A DNA stretch of 5,770 nucleotides from Candidatus Scatomorpha stercoravium (GTDB lineage: Bacteria > Bacillota > Clostridia > Oscillospirales > Oscillospiraceae). Of this stretch, positions 1 to 4,846 are shown piece after piece. Each line of letters begins with the position of its first letter. The stretch's first letter is position 1. The DNA lies in the NCBI GenBank assembly GCA_018716005.1, contig DVKN01000180.1:1-5770 (forward strand), read 5' to 3'. A program made the position numbers and the translations under genes. The notes under the pieces were generated by a model. That model did not search any database. It worked only from the letters and a program-made list of their open reading frames with translations, and was not told the DNA's origin.

Positions 1-34
<34 letters not shown>

Positions 35-37
35 GCG

Positions 38-64
38 AGGCCGCCGCAAATGCGGCGGCCTTTT
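38..64 (+). terminator. GC-rich hairpin with T run between two tRNA genes
   Basis: GGCCGCCGC (39-47) pairs perfectly with GCGGCGGCC (52-60) around an AAAT loop, and A38-T61 extends the stem. TTTT (61-64) follows, then C65. This has the form of an intrinsic terminator, although the T run is short. The next tRNA begins at 66, so there is no room for a promoter between the hairpin and that gene. The hairpin may therefore be a partial terminator/attenuator or an RNA-processing structure within one tRNA transcript. Confidence 0.65.
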
Positions 65-65
65 C

Positions 66-142
66 GGGCCTTTAGCTCAGTTGGTTAGAGCAACCGGCTC
101 ATAACCGGTCGGTCCGGGGTTCGAGTCCCTGAAGGCCCACCA
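66..142 (+). tRNA. tRNA with CAU anticodon: tRNA-Ile2 likely, or elongator tRNA-Met
   Basis: Complete cloverleaf of 77 nt. The acceptor stem pairs GGGCCTT (66-72) with AAGGCCC (132-138); the discriminator is A139 and CCA is encoded (140-142). The anticodon stem ACCGG/CCGGT (93-97/105-109) encloses the loop CTCATAA with anticodon CAT (100-102). Automatic annotation would call this Met. In Gram-positive bacteria, as I recall the family, elongator tRNA-Met usually has a TTCATAC loop, while the AUA-reading tRNA-Ile2 (C34 changed to lysidine by TilS) has CTCATAA with an acceptor stem close to this one. I therefore lean to tRNA-Ile2 at about two to one. It is the second gene of a tandem tRNA pair and has no visible promoter of its own. 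Confidence 0.93.
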
Positions 143-143
143 G

Positions 144-173
144 GAAAGCCGCGGCAAACGCCGCGGCTTTCGC
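144..173 (+). terminator. Perfect 12-bp hairpin after the tRNA pair
   Basis: GAAAGCCGCGGC (144-155) pairs perfectly with GCCGCGGCTTTC (160-171) around an AAAC loop, two bases after the tRNA CCA end. The T content is modest on both strands (TTTCGCTTT on +, CTTTCC on -), so it could act as a terminator in either direction. It may end both the tRNA transcript and the converging transcript of the XRE regulator gene. Confidence 0.6.
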
Positions 174-189
174 TTTACCCATGTATCCC

Positions 190-220
190 GGAGGGCGCTC
201 GGCCCTCCTTATTTCTTTCT
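190..220. terminator. Hairpin at the convergent gene junction
   Basis: GGAGGGC (190-196) and GCCCTCC (202-208) form a 7-bp stem around GCTCG. On the + strand a T-rich tail follows (TTATTTCTTTCT, 209-220), as in a second terminator for the tRNA transcript. On the - strand the stem begins directly after the regulator's TAA stop but has no U tract, so termination of the regulator mRNA here is less certain. Confidence 0.45.
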
Positions 221-790
221 CAGCGCCCGGTGCGTCACTATACAGCCCGCTATGGCGAGGGGTATGACGGGCGCGGCGATTATCAGCAGCCTGGCGAAGG
301 GGCTCGACGGAAGGCGGTACAGCGCCATGCGCCCAAGCTCGCCCAGCCAGTACGAGGGCAGCATCCCGAGCAGCCAGACGTTGACCGCCCAATACCAGCG
401 CGGCCTTCCTCCCTTCGCGAGCAGCCATAGCACGAGCCCCGCGGCCTGAGCGCTGAGTATGAAGGCGGGGGCGAAGGCGTTCTGATACGTGCGCCACAGC
501 GCCGCGCCGATTATCAGGCCGACGGCGTTCACGGCGGTGGAGACGATGCAGAGCGAGCGCGCGTCCGCGCGGCCCTTCCGCTCCCGGGCGGGCTCTATGC
601 CGCGCAGCAGGTAGTCGGTCGTGACGTCGAAGTACTCGGCCATGGCGACAATCCGCTCGAGGTCGGGCGAGGACTGCTCGGCTTCCCACTTGCTGACCGC
701 CTGCCGGGAGACGCCGAGGACGTCGGCGAGCTGCTCCTGGGAGATGCCCCGGCTCCTGCGCAGGGCCTGGATTCTGTCTGAGATATTCAT
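209..790 (-). CDS. XRE-family helix-turn-helix regulator with a multi-pass membrane tail
   Basis: A 193-residue protein with two parts. Residues 5-62 are a Cro/CI-type (XRE) DNA-binding domain: the GISQEQLADVLGVSRQAVSKW stretch starts at residue 15, with the recognition helix around SRQAVSKWE (28-36), and DVTTDYLL (55-62) ends the domain. After a basic linker (66-78, rich in Arg and Lys) come about four hydrophobic segments near residues 79-99, 105-125, 132-150 and 165-186, ending in RKK. This gives a membrane-tethered regulator of a type common in Clostridia; its ligand and targets are unknown. The start is supported by AAAGGAGG (797-804 on the + map) 6 bases upstream of the ATG. It lies 117 bases downstream of ybaK on the same strand but probably has its own promoter at 815-823. 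No partner gene, such as an ABC transporter, is adjacent. The DNA-binding call is secure; the exact topology is inferred from hydrophobicity. Confidence 0.93.
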   Translation of the reverse strand: MNISDRIQALRRSRGISQEQLADVLGVSRQAVSKWEAEQSSPDLERIVAMAEYFDVTTDYLLRGIEPARERKGRADARSLCIVSTAVNAVGLIIGAALWRTYQNAFAPAFILSAQAAGLVLWLLAKGGRPRWYWAVNVWLLGMLPSYWLGELGRMALYRLPSSPFARLLIIAAPVIPLAIAGCIVTHRALRKK

Positions 791-814
791 GTTATGCCTC
801 CTTTCGGCGCCATA

Positions 815-823
815 AGCATAGCA
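815..823 (-). promoter_or_regulatory. Probable extended -10 promoter of the XRE regulator gene
   Basis: On the minus strand the sequence TGCTATGCT is an extended -10 element (TGn + TATGCT). It places the transcript start near 808, just upstream of the AAAGGAGG ribosome site. There is no good -35 at the proper distance (the sequence there is GGACTC). A TTGACA lies at 864-869 on the same strand but has no -10 at 16-18 bases. The assignment is by pattern only. Confidence 0.4.
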
Positions 824-828
824 GAAAA

Positions 829-881
829 GGCGGTTGCGAGTCCACCAAGGGGGCCTTGAAGCTTGTCAACCGGCGGTTGCG
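829..881. repeat. 10-bp direct repeat at the XRE regulator promoter
   Basis: GGCGGTTGCG occurs at 829-838 and again at 872-881, 43 bases apart (about four helical turns). The first copy lies between the -10 and the expected -35 position of the regulator promoter. The spacing suits a protein binding twice to one DNA face, for example the regulator controlling itself. In GC-rich DNA a 10-base repeat can also be chance. Confidence 0.3.
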
Positions 882-907
882 GGGCCGAATTCGGGGCGGA
901 TGGGCGC

Positions 908-1366
908 TCAATACACCTTCGCGTCCACGTATTCCGCGAGCCTGGCCGGGTCGATTATAATCTGCTCGCCGCGCATCCCGGCGCTGACGGCTATCTCGTC
1001 GAAGAGGACGTAGGTCTCGTCTATATAGGTCGGGTACTTCTTCTTCATGCCTATGGGCGAGCAGCCGCCGCGCATATAGCCCGTGAGGGGCAGGAGCTCC
1101 TTCACGTGTATCATCTCCAGCTTCTTGTTCCCGGAGACGGAGGCCGCGCGGCGCAGGTCGAGCTCGTCCGCGACCGGGATGCAGAAGACGAGTATGCCGG
1201 TCTTGTCCCCGCGGGTGACGAGGGTCTTGAAGACCTGCTCGGCCGGCATGCCTATCTGCTCCGCCGCGTGGACGCCGGAGAGGTCGGACTCGCTGTACTC
1301 GTACTCCGCCGTGCGGTAGGCTATTCCGGCGGCGTCCAGGAGGCGCATGGCGTTCGTCTTAGTCAT
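908..1366 (-). CDS. ybaK: YbaK/EbsC-family aminoacyl-tRNA deacylase (prolyl-tRNA editing)
   Basis: A 152-residue single-domain protein of the usual YbaK length. It begins TKTNAMRLLDAAGIAY, the typical opening of the family. Further hallmarks are VFKTLV (45-50; K47 is the conserved family lysine), the SVSGNKK stretch (76-82) and RGGCSPIGMKK (99-109) with the conserved Gly-Gly-x-Ser-Pro loop. Family members act in trans in the cytosol to hydrolyse misacylated tRNA(Pro), best known for Cys-tRNA(Pro) in Haemophilus; the substrate here is inferred. The ATG (1364-1366) lies inside the end of the upstream GNAT gene, an 8-base overlap, and AAGGGAGG (1373-1380) sits 6 bases before it. Together these indicate translational coupling in a GNAT-GNAT-ybaK operon. 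No clear terminator follows its TGA stop. Confidence 0.93.
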   Translation of the reverse strand: MTKTNAMRLLDAAGIAYRTAEYEYSESDLSGVHAAEQIGMPAEQVFKTLVTRGDKTGILVFCIPVADELDLRRAASVSGNKKLEMIHVKELLPLTGYMRGGCSPIGMKKKYPTYIDETYVLFDEIAVSAGMRGEQIIIDPARLAEYVDAKVY

Positions 1367-1958
1367 GGCGCGCCTCCCTTATCGCGGCGGCGTGCTTCGC
1401 GCAGACGCGCGCGACGTATTCAGCGTCCAGTTCGGGATAGAGCCGCGCGGGGGCAGGTTCGCCCTCGGGCGGGTTGAGGCGCAGCATATAATAGGTCATG
1501 TCCCGCCACTTGCCCATCTTCCAGCCTATGCGCTCGGCGCAGAAGAGCCTCTCGAAGCCGCATTTCTCATGCAGCCGCTCGCTGGGCGGGTTCGGCGTCG
1601 CGACGGTGCCGATGGCGTTGACGTATCCGAGCGCGGCGAGGAGCTCGATGAGCGCCGAATAGAGCGCCGTGCCTATGCCGCCGCCGAGGGCGTCCCGGTC
1701 GAGGTATATGCTCATCTCCACCGTCCAGTCGAAGGCCATGCGCTCGCGGAAGCGGTGGGCGTAGGCGTAGCCTATGACCTCGCCGTCCCGCTCGCAGACG
1801 AGCCAGGGGTAGGCCGCCGTGACCTCCTCCATGCGCCGGGCTATCTCCGCGGCGTCCGGGGCCGGGTGCTCGTAGGTGATGGCCCCCTCGGTGTAGGGCG
1901 CGTAGATTGCGGCGCAGCGCGCGGCGTCGGCCTTCTCAGCGGGCCTTATAGTATACAT
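1359..1958 (-). CDS. GNAT N-acetyltransferase, phosphinothricin acetyltransferase-like (second tandem copy)
   Basis: A 199-residue GNAT-fold enzyme expected to transfer acetyl from acetyl-CoA to an amine. It resembles the phosphinothricin/methionine-sulfoximine acetyltransferase group: IRPAEKADA (4-12), YPWLVCERDGEVIGYAYAHR (50-69), EMSIYLD (81-87), the acetyl-CoA loop around GGGIGTALY (92-100), TPNPPSERLHEKCGF (121-135) and GWKMGKWRDM (145-154). A tail of about 35 residues follows the core and is shared with the neighbour (P-x-L-x-x-E-x-V ... CA). The true substrate is unknown. The start at 1958 is chosen over an upstream reading-frame extension to 2108 because GAGGAG lies 7 bases before this ATG and the family N-terminus begins here. 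That ribosome site overlaps the stop of the upstream paralogue, only 11 bases away, so the two are co-translated. Its own TAA lies inside ybaK. Confidence 0.93.
   Translation of the reverse strand: MYTIRPAEKADAARCAAIYAPYTEGAITYEHPAPDAAEIARRMEEVTAAYPWLVCERDGEVIGYAYAHRFRERMAFDWTVEMSIYLDRDALGGGIGTALYSALIELLAALGYVNAIGTVATPNPPSERLHEKCGFERLFCAERIGWKMGKWRDMTYYMLRLNPPEGEPAPARLYPELDAEYVARVCAKHAAAIREARHD
1746..1788. repeat. 43-bp repeat unit, copy 1 (GNAT paralogues)
   Basis: This stretch is identical base for base to 2345-2387. Both encode the GEVIGYAYAHRFR region of the two tandem acetyltransferases. The match goes beyond protein constraint, because synonymous positions are also identical. It suggests either a recent duplication or gene conversion between the copies. 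Confidence 0.85.
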
Positions 1959-1969
1959 AACATCACTCC

Positions 1970-2560
1970 TCATTTGTTCAGCCGGGCCGCTCCCTCCGCG
2001 CAGGCGCGCAGGACGGCCTCCGGCGCAAGGGCCGGGAAGGGGATAACCTCCGCCGGGGAGGCGGCGTAATCGTTGAGCACAATGTGGTAAAACGCGAGGT
2101 CGCGCCACTCGCCGAGCTTCCGGCCCGTCCTGCGGAAGACGGCAACGCGCTCGAAGCCCAGCTTCTCGTGCAGCCTCTCGCTCGGCGGGTTCGGGATGGA
2201 GACCGCGCCGTATACGTTGACATAATTCTGGAGCCTCAGCAGCTCGAGCAGCGCGGAGTAAAGCGCGGGGCCGACGCCCGCGCCCGTGGCGCTCCGGTCG
2301 AGGTAGATGCTCAGCTCCGCGTCCCAGTCATAGGCCGGGCGGGTGCGGAAGCGGTGGGCGTAGGCGTAGCCTATGACCTCGCCGTCCTTCTCGCAGATGA
2401 GCCAGGGGTAATCGCGCATTGTCTCCGTTATCCGGCGGGCCATCTCGGCCCCGTCCGGGGCGGAGTACTCGAAGTTTATGAGCATTGCGGTGTAGGGCGC
2501 GTAGGCCCGGGCGCAGCTCTCCGCGTCCGAGGGGCGCGCGGGACGGATTAAATAGGACAT
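1970..2560 (-). CDS. GNAT N-acetyltransferase, phosphinothricin acetyltransferase-like (first tandem copy)
   Basis: A 196-residue GNAT-fold enzyme and the close paralogue of the gene directly downstream. Landmarks are IRPARPSDA (5-13), INFEYSAPDGAEM (28-40), YPWLICEKDGEVIGYAYAHR (51-70), AELSIYLD (81-88), the acetyl-CoA loop GAGVGPALY (93-101), SIPNPPSERLHEKLGF (121-136) and GEWRDLAFY (150-158). The C-terminal tail PFPALAPEAVLRACAEGAA matches the neighbour's tail in pattern. The family acetylates small amines such as phosphinothricin or amino acids; nothing here fixes the substrate. The start is supported by GAGAGG 8 bases before the ATG and by a promoter at 2592-2620. It heads the GNAT-GNAT-ybaK operon. 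Sequence change between the copies is concentrated around residues 20-35 and 110-120, which could reflect different substrates. Confidence 0.94.
   Translation of the reverse strand: MSYLIRPARPSDAESCARAYAPYTAMLINFEYSAPDGAEMARRITETMRDYPWLICEKDGEVIGYAYAHRFRTRPAYDWDAELSIYLDRSATGAGVGPALYSALLELLRLQNYVNVYGAVSIPNPPSERLHEKLGFERVAVFRRTGRKLGEWRDLAFYHIVLNDYAASPAEVIPFPALAPEAVLRACAEGAARLNK
2345..2387. repeat. 43-bp repeat unit, copy 2 (GNAT paralogues)
   Basis: Identical to 1746-1788, 599 bases away, and in the same position within the paralogous acetyltransferase gene. Sequence on either side of the identical block is clearly more diverged. Confidence 0.85.
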
Positions 2561-2591
2561 GGCTGTCGCCTCTCTCGCTTGGATACCACTA

Positions 2592-2620
2592 ATTTAAACC
2601 CCAAAAGCCCGATTCGTCAA
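2592..2620 (-). promoter_or_regulatory. Promoter of the GNAT-GNAT-ybaK operon
   Basis: On the minus strand, -35 TTGACG (2615-2620) and -10 TTAAAT (2592-2597) are separated by exactly 17 bases. The start of transcription would be near 2585, giving a leader of about 25 bases with the ribosome site GAGAGG. It diverges from the promoter at 2640-2668 within the same 127-base intergenic region. Confidence 0.55.
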
Positions 2621-2639
2621 GAGCCGCGGGAACTTTGGC

Positions 2640-2668
2640 TTTACGGTCGGCGTCATTTTATATATAAT
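2640..2668 (+). promoter_or_regulatory. Promoter of the DMGPKPS membrane-protein gene
   Basis: -35 TTTACG (2640-2645), a 17-base spacer and a perfect -10 TATAAT (2663-2668). The predicted start of transcription is near 2675, the first base of the GGGAGG ribosome site. An ATG at 2667 in the same frame overlaps the -10 and so cannot be the translation start. Confidence 0.7.
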
Positions 2669-2687
2669 GGAATCGGGAGGGAGAGAT

Positions 2688-3536
2688 ATGAAGCGTATCG
2701 CCGCGATAATCGCCTGCCTGCTTATGCTGGCCCTGCTCCCCACGGCGGCCTTCGCTGACATGGGGCCGAAGCCCTCGGTCAGGATAGGCATAGAGGGCCT
2801 TGACCCGGACGAGCCCTGCTGGGGCACGCTCCTGAGCGAGGAGGCCTCCACCGGCCCCTCGCGGGCCTACGACGGGGAGAACGCCAGGGTGGGCGAGGCC
2901 GGGGAGGACGTCTGGCGCGCCTTCGTGGACTATGAGGACCCGGACGGCTATTACTTTTTGCAGGAGCTCTGGCCCTGCTCGGAGGATGGGCAGCTCTGGT
3001 GGACGTATTACCCGCCGGAGGAATTCAAGCTGCTGCTCTATTTCCCGGAGACGGGCGAGTTCGTCTCGAGCGGGAAGTGCTCGGCCTACGCCTTCACGAG
3101 CTGGTTTGACGCCAGGCTCTCGGACGGGGAGCTCGCGCTCTCCAAAAGCTACGACTATTCCGGCGCGATAGTGAATTTCGCCGTACGCTGCGCGCTCACC
3201 GTCGCGCTTGAGTGCGCCGCGGCGTATTTCCTCTTCCGCCTGCGCACGCCCGGTCGGCTGAAGGCCGTCGCGGCGGTGAACGTCATCACGCAGCTCGCGC
3301 TCAACCTCGTCGTGAATATCATCGCGTATCTCGCCGGCTCGTTCATGATAGCCTTCCGCTTCTTCCTGCTGGAGTGTCTGGTCTTCGCCGCGGAGGGCGC
3401 GCTCTACGATATGTTCTTCCGCCGCGCCGGCGAGCCTGTGCCGGTAAAGCGCTGCTGGGCGCTCTCCCTCGTCGGGAACCTCATGTCCTACGCGCTCGGC
3501 CTCTGGCTCGCGTACGCCGTCCCGGGGCTCTTCTAG
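2688..3536 (+). CDS. Uncharacterised signal-peptide protein with DMGPKPS domain and about four membrane segments
   Basis: A 282-residue protein of unknown function. Residues 1-23 are a signal peptide (MKRIAAIIACLLMLALLPTA..., likely cleaved after AFA). The mature protein starts DMGPKPSVRIGIEGL, which I recognise as the opening of a conserved but uncharacterised Clostridia family; the pattern CWGTLLSEEASTGP (44-57) and the DGYYFLQELWPCSEDGQLWW stretch (86-105) belong to it. The extracellular part spans about residues 24-155, is acidic and aromatic-rich, and includes three Cys (44, 97, 131). About four hydrophobic segments follow near 159-183, 194-216, 219-243 and 255-277. The start at 2688 is preferred over the in-frame ATG at 2667 because GGGAGG (2675-2680) precedes it, the signal peptide begins here, and 2667 lies in the -10 box. 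No clear terminator follows, so some transcripts may enter the tRNA-Ser gene. No function is claimed. Confidence 0.88.
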   Translation: MKRIAAIIACLLMLALLPTAAFADMGPKPSVRIGIEGLDPDEPCWGTLLSEEASTGPSRAYDGENARVGEAGEDVWRAFVDYEDPDGYYFLQELWPCSEDGQLWWTYYPPEEFKLLLYFPETGEFVSSGKCSAYAFTSWFDARLSDGELALSKSYDYSGAIVNFAVRCALTVALECAAAYFLFRLRTPGRLKAVAAVNVITQLALNLVVNIIAYLAGSFMIAFRFFLLECLVFAAEGALYDMFFRRAGEPVPVKRCWALSLVGNLMSYALGLWLAYAVPGLF

Positions 3537-3568
3537 GGAAAGTTAACATCTGCGAAAAATATTCGCCC

Positions 3569-3596
3569 TTGTAAAAGCGCCGTAAGATGGTATAAT
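3569..3596 (+). promoter_or_regulatory. Promoter of tRNA-Ser(UGA) and probably of the DegV gene
   Basis: -35 TTGTAA (3569-3574), a 16-base spacer and TGG + TATAAT, a perfect extended -10 (-10 at 3591-3596). The predicted start near 3603 leaves an 8-base leader before the tRNA at 3611. There is no separate convincing promoter in the 29 bases between the tRNA and the DegV start. Confidence 0.7.
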
Positions 3597-3610
3597 AGTT
3601 TGTCGGCTGT

Positions 3611-3699
3611 GGAGAGGTGTCCGAGTGGTTTAAGGAGCCGGTCTTGAAAACCGGTGACCCGGCGACGGGCCATGGGTTCGAATCCCATCCTCTCCGCCA
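3611..3699 (+). tRNA. tRNA-Ser (anticodon UGA)
   Basis: An 89-nt tRNA with the long variable arm of class II tRNAs. The acceptor stem pairs GGAGAGG (3611-3617) with CCTCTCC (3689-3695); discriminator G3696, as usual for Ser; CCA is encoded (3697-3699). The anticodon stem CCGGT/ACCGG (3638-3642/3650-3654) encloses CTTGAAA with anticodon TGA at 3645-3647, reading UCA and UCG-family codons by wobble. It has its own strong promoter and no terminator before the DegV gene. Confidence 0.97.
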
Positions 3700-3728
3700 G
3701 ATAAACTTAACGGCAAGAAGGTGTCAGT

Positions 3729-4634
3729 ATGGGCAATTTCCGAGTCATTACCGACGGTTCCGGCGACATAGCCCCTGAGGTCATAAAGGCGCGGGGCATA
3801 GAGGTCATTAACTTCTTCGTCCTCCTCGGCAGCGGGGACTATTTGCAGCAGAACGTGGACATTACGAACGCCGAGTTCTACGAGTGGATGGTCAAGCATC
3901 CCGGCGTCTATCCCAGCAGCTCCACGCCCTCGACCCAGGACTATCTCCGGGTGTTCACCGAGGTGGCCAAGGCCGGGGACAAGGCCATCGTAATGTGCAT
4001 AACCGAGAAGTTCTCCAACTCCTATCAGACCGCGAAGATAGCGCTCGACCTCCTGCGCGAGGATTATCCCGACGCGGAGATAACCGTCATAAACACCATG
4101 GTCAACACCGTGCTCCAGGGCCTCATGGTGCTCGAGGCCTGCAATATGCGCGACGCCGGCGTGGGCTACGAGGAGGCCGTCGAGCGGCTCTATGAGATAC
4201 GCCCCACGGGCCGCATATTCTTCACCATTGGCAGCATCGACTATCTCGCCCACGGCGGGCGCATAGGCAAGCTCGCCGGCAAGGTCAGCTCCGCGCTCGG
4301 CATCCGCCCGGTCATCACGCTCAAGGAGGGCGAGATCTTCCTCGGCGGCGTGGCGAGGGGCCGTGCCAAGACCCTCGACAAGACCCTCAGGAACGCCGAG
4401 GAATACCTGCGCGAGACCTTTACGAGCCGCAGCCAGTTCTCGATATGCATCGGCTACGGCTACGCCTACGACGAGGCCGTCGAGTTCCGCGAGAGGCTCA
4501 AGGCCATGCTCGACGATCTGGGCCTCGGCTCCGACGAGGAGATAGAGATAACCCACATCAGCTCCGTGATTGCCGTCCACACGGGCCCCTACCCGCTGGG
4601 CATAGGCATCATAGCGAAAGCCCGCCTCGACTGA
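3729..4634 (+). CDS. DegV-family (FakB-like) fatty-acid-binding protein
   Basis: A 301-residue DegV-family protein, about the usual family length (280-300). In studied members (FakB) it binds a fatty acid and presents it to the kinase FakA for phosphorylation and entry into phospholipid synthesis, in the cytosol; that role is inferred here and no fakA is in view. Domain 1 shows ITDGSGDI (7-14; family form ITDSTxDL), SSSTPS (63-68, in place of the usual TSQPS) and KFSNSYQTA (94-102, the LSGTYQ-type motif). Domain 2 shows SIDYLAHGGRIG (169-180, with R178), GIRPVITLKEGEI (191-203) and the C-terminal VHTGPYPLGIG (283-293, with the lipid-head His284). The start is supported by AAGAAGG 7 bases upstream. 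It begins 29 bases after tRNA-Ser(UGA), with no terminator between, and ends at a strong terminator. The Ile codons are strikingly AUA-rich (15 of 28). Confidence 0.94.
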   Translation: MGNFRVITDGSGDIAPEVIKARGIEVINFFVLLGSGDYLQQNVDITNAEFYEWMVKHPGVYPSSSTPSTQDYLRVFTEVAKAGDKAIVMCITEKFSNSYQTAKIALDLLREDYPDAEITVINTMVNTVLQGLMVLEACNMRDAGVGYEEAVERLYEIRPTGRIFFTIGSIDYLAHGGRIGKLAGKVSSALGIRPVITLKEGEIFLGGVARGRAKTLDKTLRNAEEYLRETFTSRSQFSICIGYGYAYDEAVEFRERLKAMLDDLGLGSDEEIEITHISSVIAVHTGPYPLGIGIIAKARLD

Positions 4635-4641
4635 AAAGCAA

Positions 4642-4667
4642 AAAAGGCCGTCTTCGGACGGCCTTTT
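4642..4667 (+). terminator. Intrinsic terminator of the DegV gene
   Basis: GGCCGTC (4646-4652) pairs with GACGGCC (4657-4663) closed by a TTCG tetraloop in the very stable C(UUCG)G context. It is flanked by AAAA (4642-4645) and TTTT (4664-4667) and begins 7 bases after the TGA stop. The A run means it could also work in the reverse direction. Confidence 0.9.
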
Positions 4668-4701
4668 CCCGTATCACGGCGCTTTTCGGCGGGGAAATAA
4701 G

Positions 4702-4727
4702 AAAAGCCGGACGGCTAAGCGTCCGGC
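4702..4727 (-). terminator. Intrinsic terminator of tRNA-Gln
   Basis: On the minus strand GCCGGACG and CGTCCGGC (4720-4727 and 4706-4713) form an 8-bp stem around a 6-base loop. It is followed by TTTTCTTATTT and starts two bases after the tRNA CCA end. It faces the DegV terminator about 40 bases away. Confidence 0.85.
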
Positions 4728-4728
4728 C

Positions 4729-4802
4729 TGGCAGCGGGAGAAGGATTCGAACCCTCACATACGGAGTCAGAGTCCGCTGTGCTACCTTTACACAATCCCG
4801 CT
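4729..4802 (-). tRNA. tRNA-Gln (anticodon CUG)
   Basis: A 74-nt cloverleaf on the minus strand. Acceptor stem AGCGGGA/TCCCGCT, discriminator G and encoded CCA (4729-4731). D arm GTGT-AAAGGTA-GCAC. Anticodon stem GCGGA/TCCGT (one G-T pair) encloses CTCTGAC with anticodon CTG (4768-4770 on the + map). T arm GAGGG-TTCGAAT-CCTTC. The first pair is A1-U72, where the Gln tRNAs I recall have U1-A72; both are weak pairs. It has its own promoter immediately downstream of the HAD gene and its own terminator. Confidence 0.95.
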
Positions 4803-4815
4803 AGGTGCAAAAAGT

Positions 4816-4843
4816 ATTATACACGCTTTACGGGAAAAGTCAA
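4816..4843 (-). promoter_or_regulatory. Promoter of tRNA-Gln(CUG)
   Basis: On the minus strand, -35 TTGACT (4838-4843), a 16-base spacer and a perfect -10 TATAAT (4816-4821). The transcript would start near 4809, seven bases before the tRNA. The -35 begins three bases after the stop codon of the HAD gene. Confidence 0.8.
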
Positions 4844-4846
4844 GCA

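Noticed and set aside
99..689. Minus-strand frame ending QGLEPRTDRL
   Set aside because: Its C-terminus is antisense to the CAU tRNA and the body overlaps the XRE regulator in another frame. The composition is Arg/Ala-rich, as expected of a shadow frame.
864..869. TTGACA on the minus strand as the -35 of the XRE regulator promoter
   Set aside because: No -10-like sequence lies 16-18 bases downstream, and it is too far from the TATGCT at 815-820.
885..894. CCGAATTCGG palindrome downstream of ybaK as an operator or terminator
   Set aside because: A single 10-base palindrome without a loop, T run or second copy is not enough to support a function.
1959..2108. N-terminal extension of the second GNAT gene to 2108
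   Set aside because: The extra 50 residues overlap the paralogue in another frame and are low-complexity. The ribosome site and the family N-terminus support the start at 1958.
1347..2551. Long plus-strand frames (1347-2069, 2084-2551) opposite the GNAT genes
   Set aside because: They look alike only because they are antisense to duplicated genes. They carry no family motifs and no ribosome sites.
3552..3566. GCGAA/TTCGC hairpin after the DMGPKPS gene as a terminator
   Set aside because: The stem is only 5 bp with no T run, so it does not qualify as an intrinsic terminator.
3630..4580. A 316-residue minus-strand reading frame opposite the DegV gene, ending in a GGEDGIRTHG-type tail
   Set aside because: The tail is the antisense translation of tRNA-Ser, a well-known false-protein signature. 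The rest mirrors the DegV gene, which has full family motifs on the other strand.
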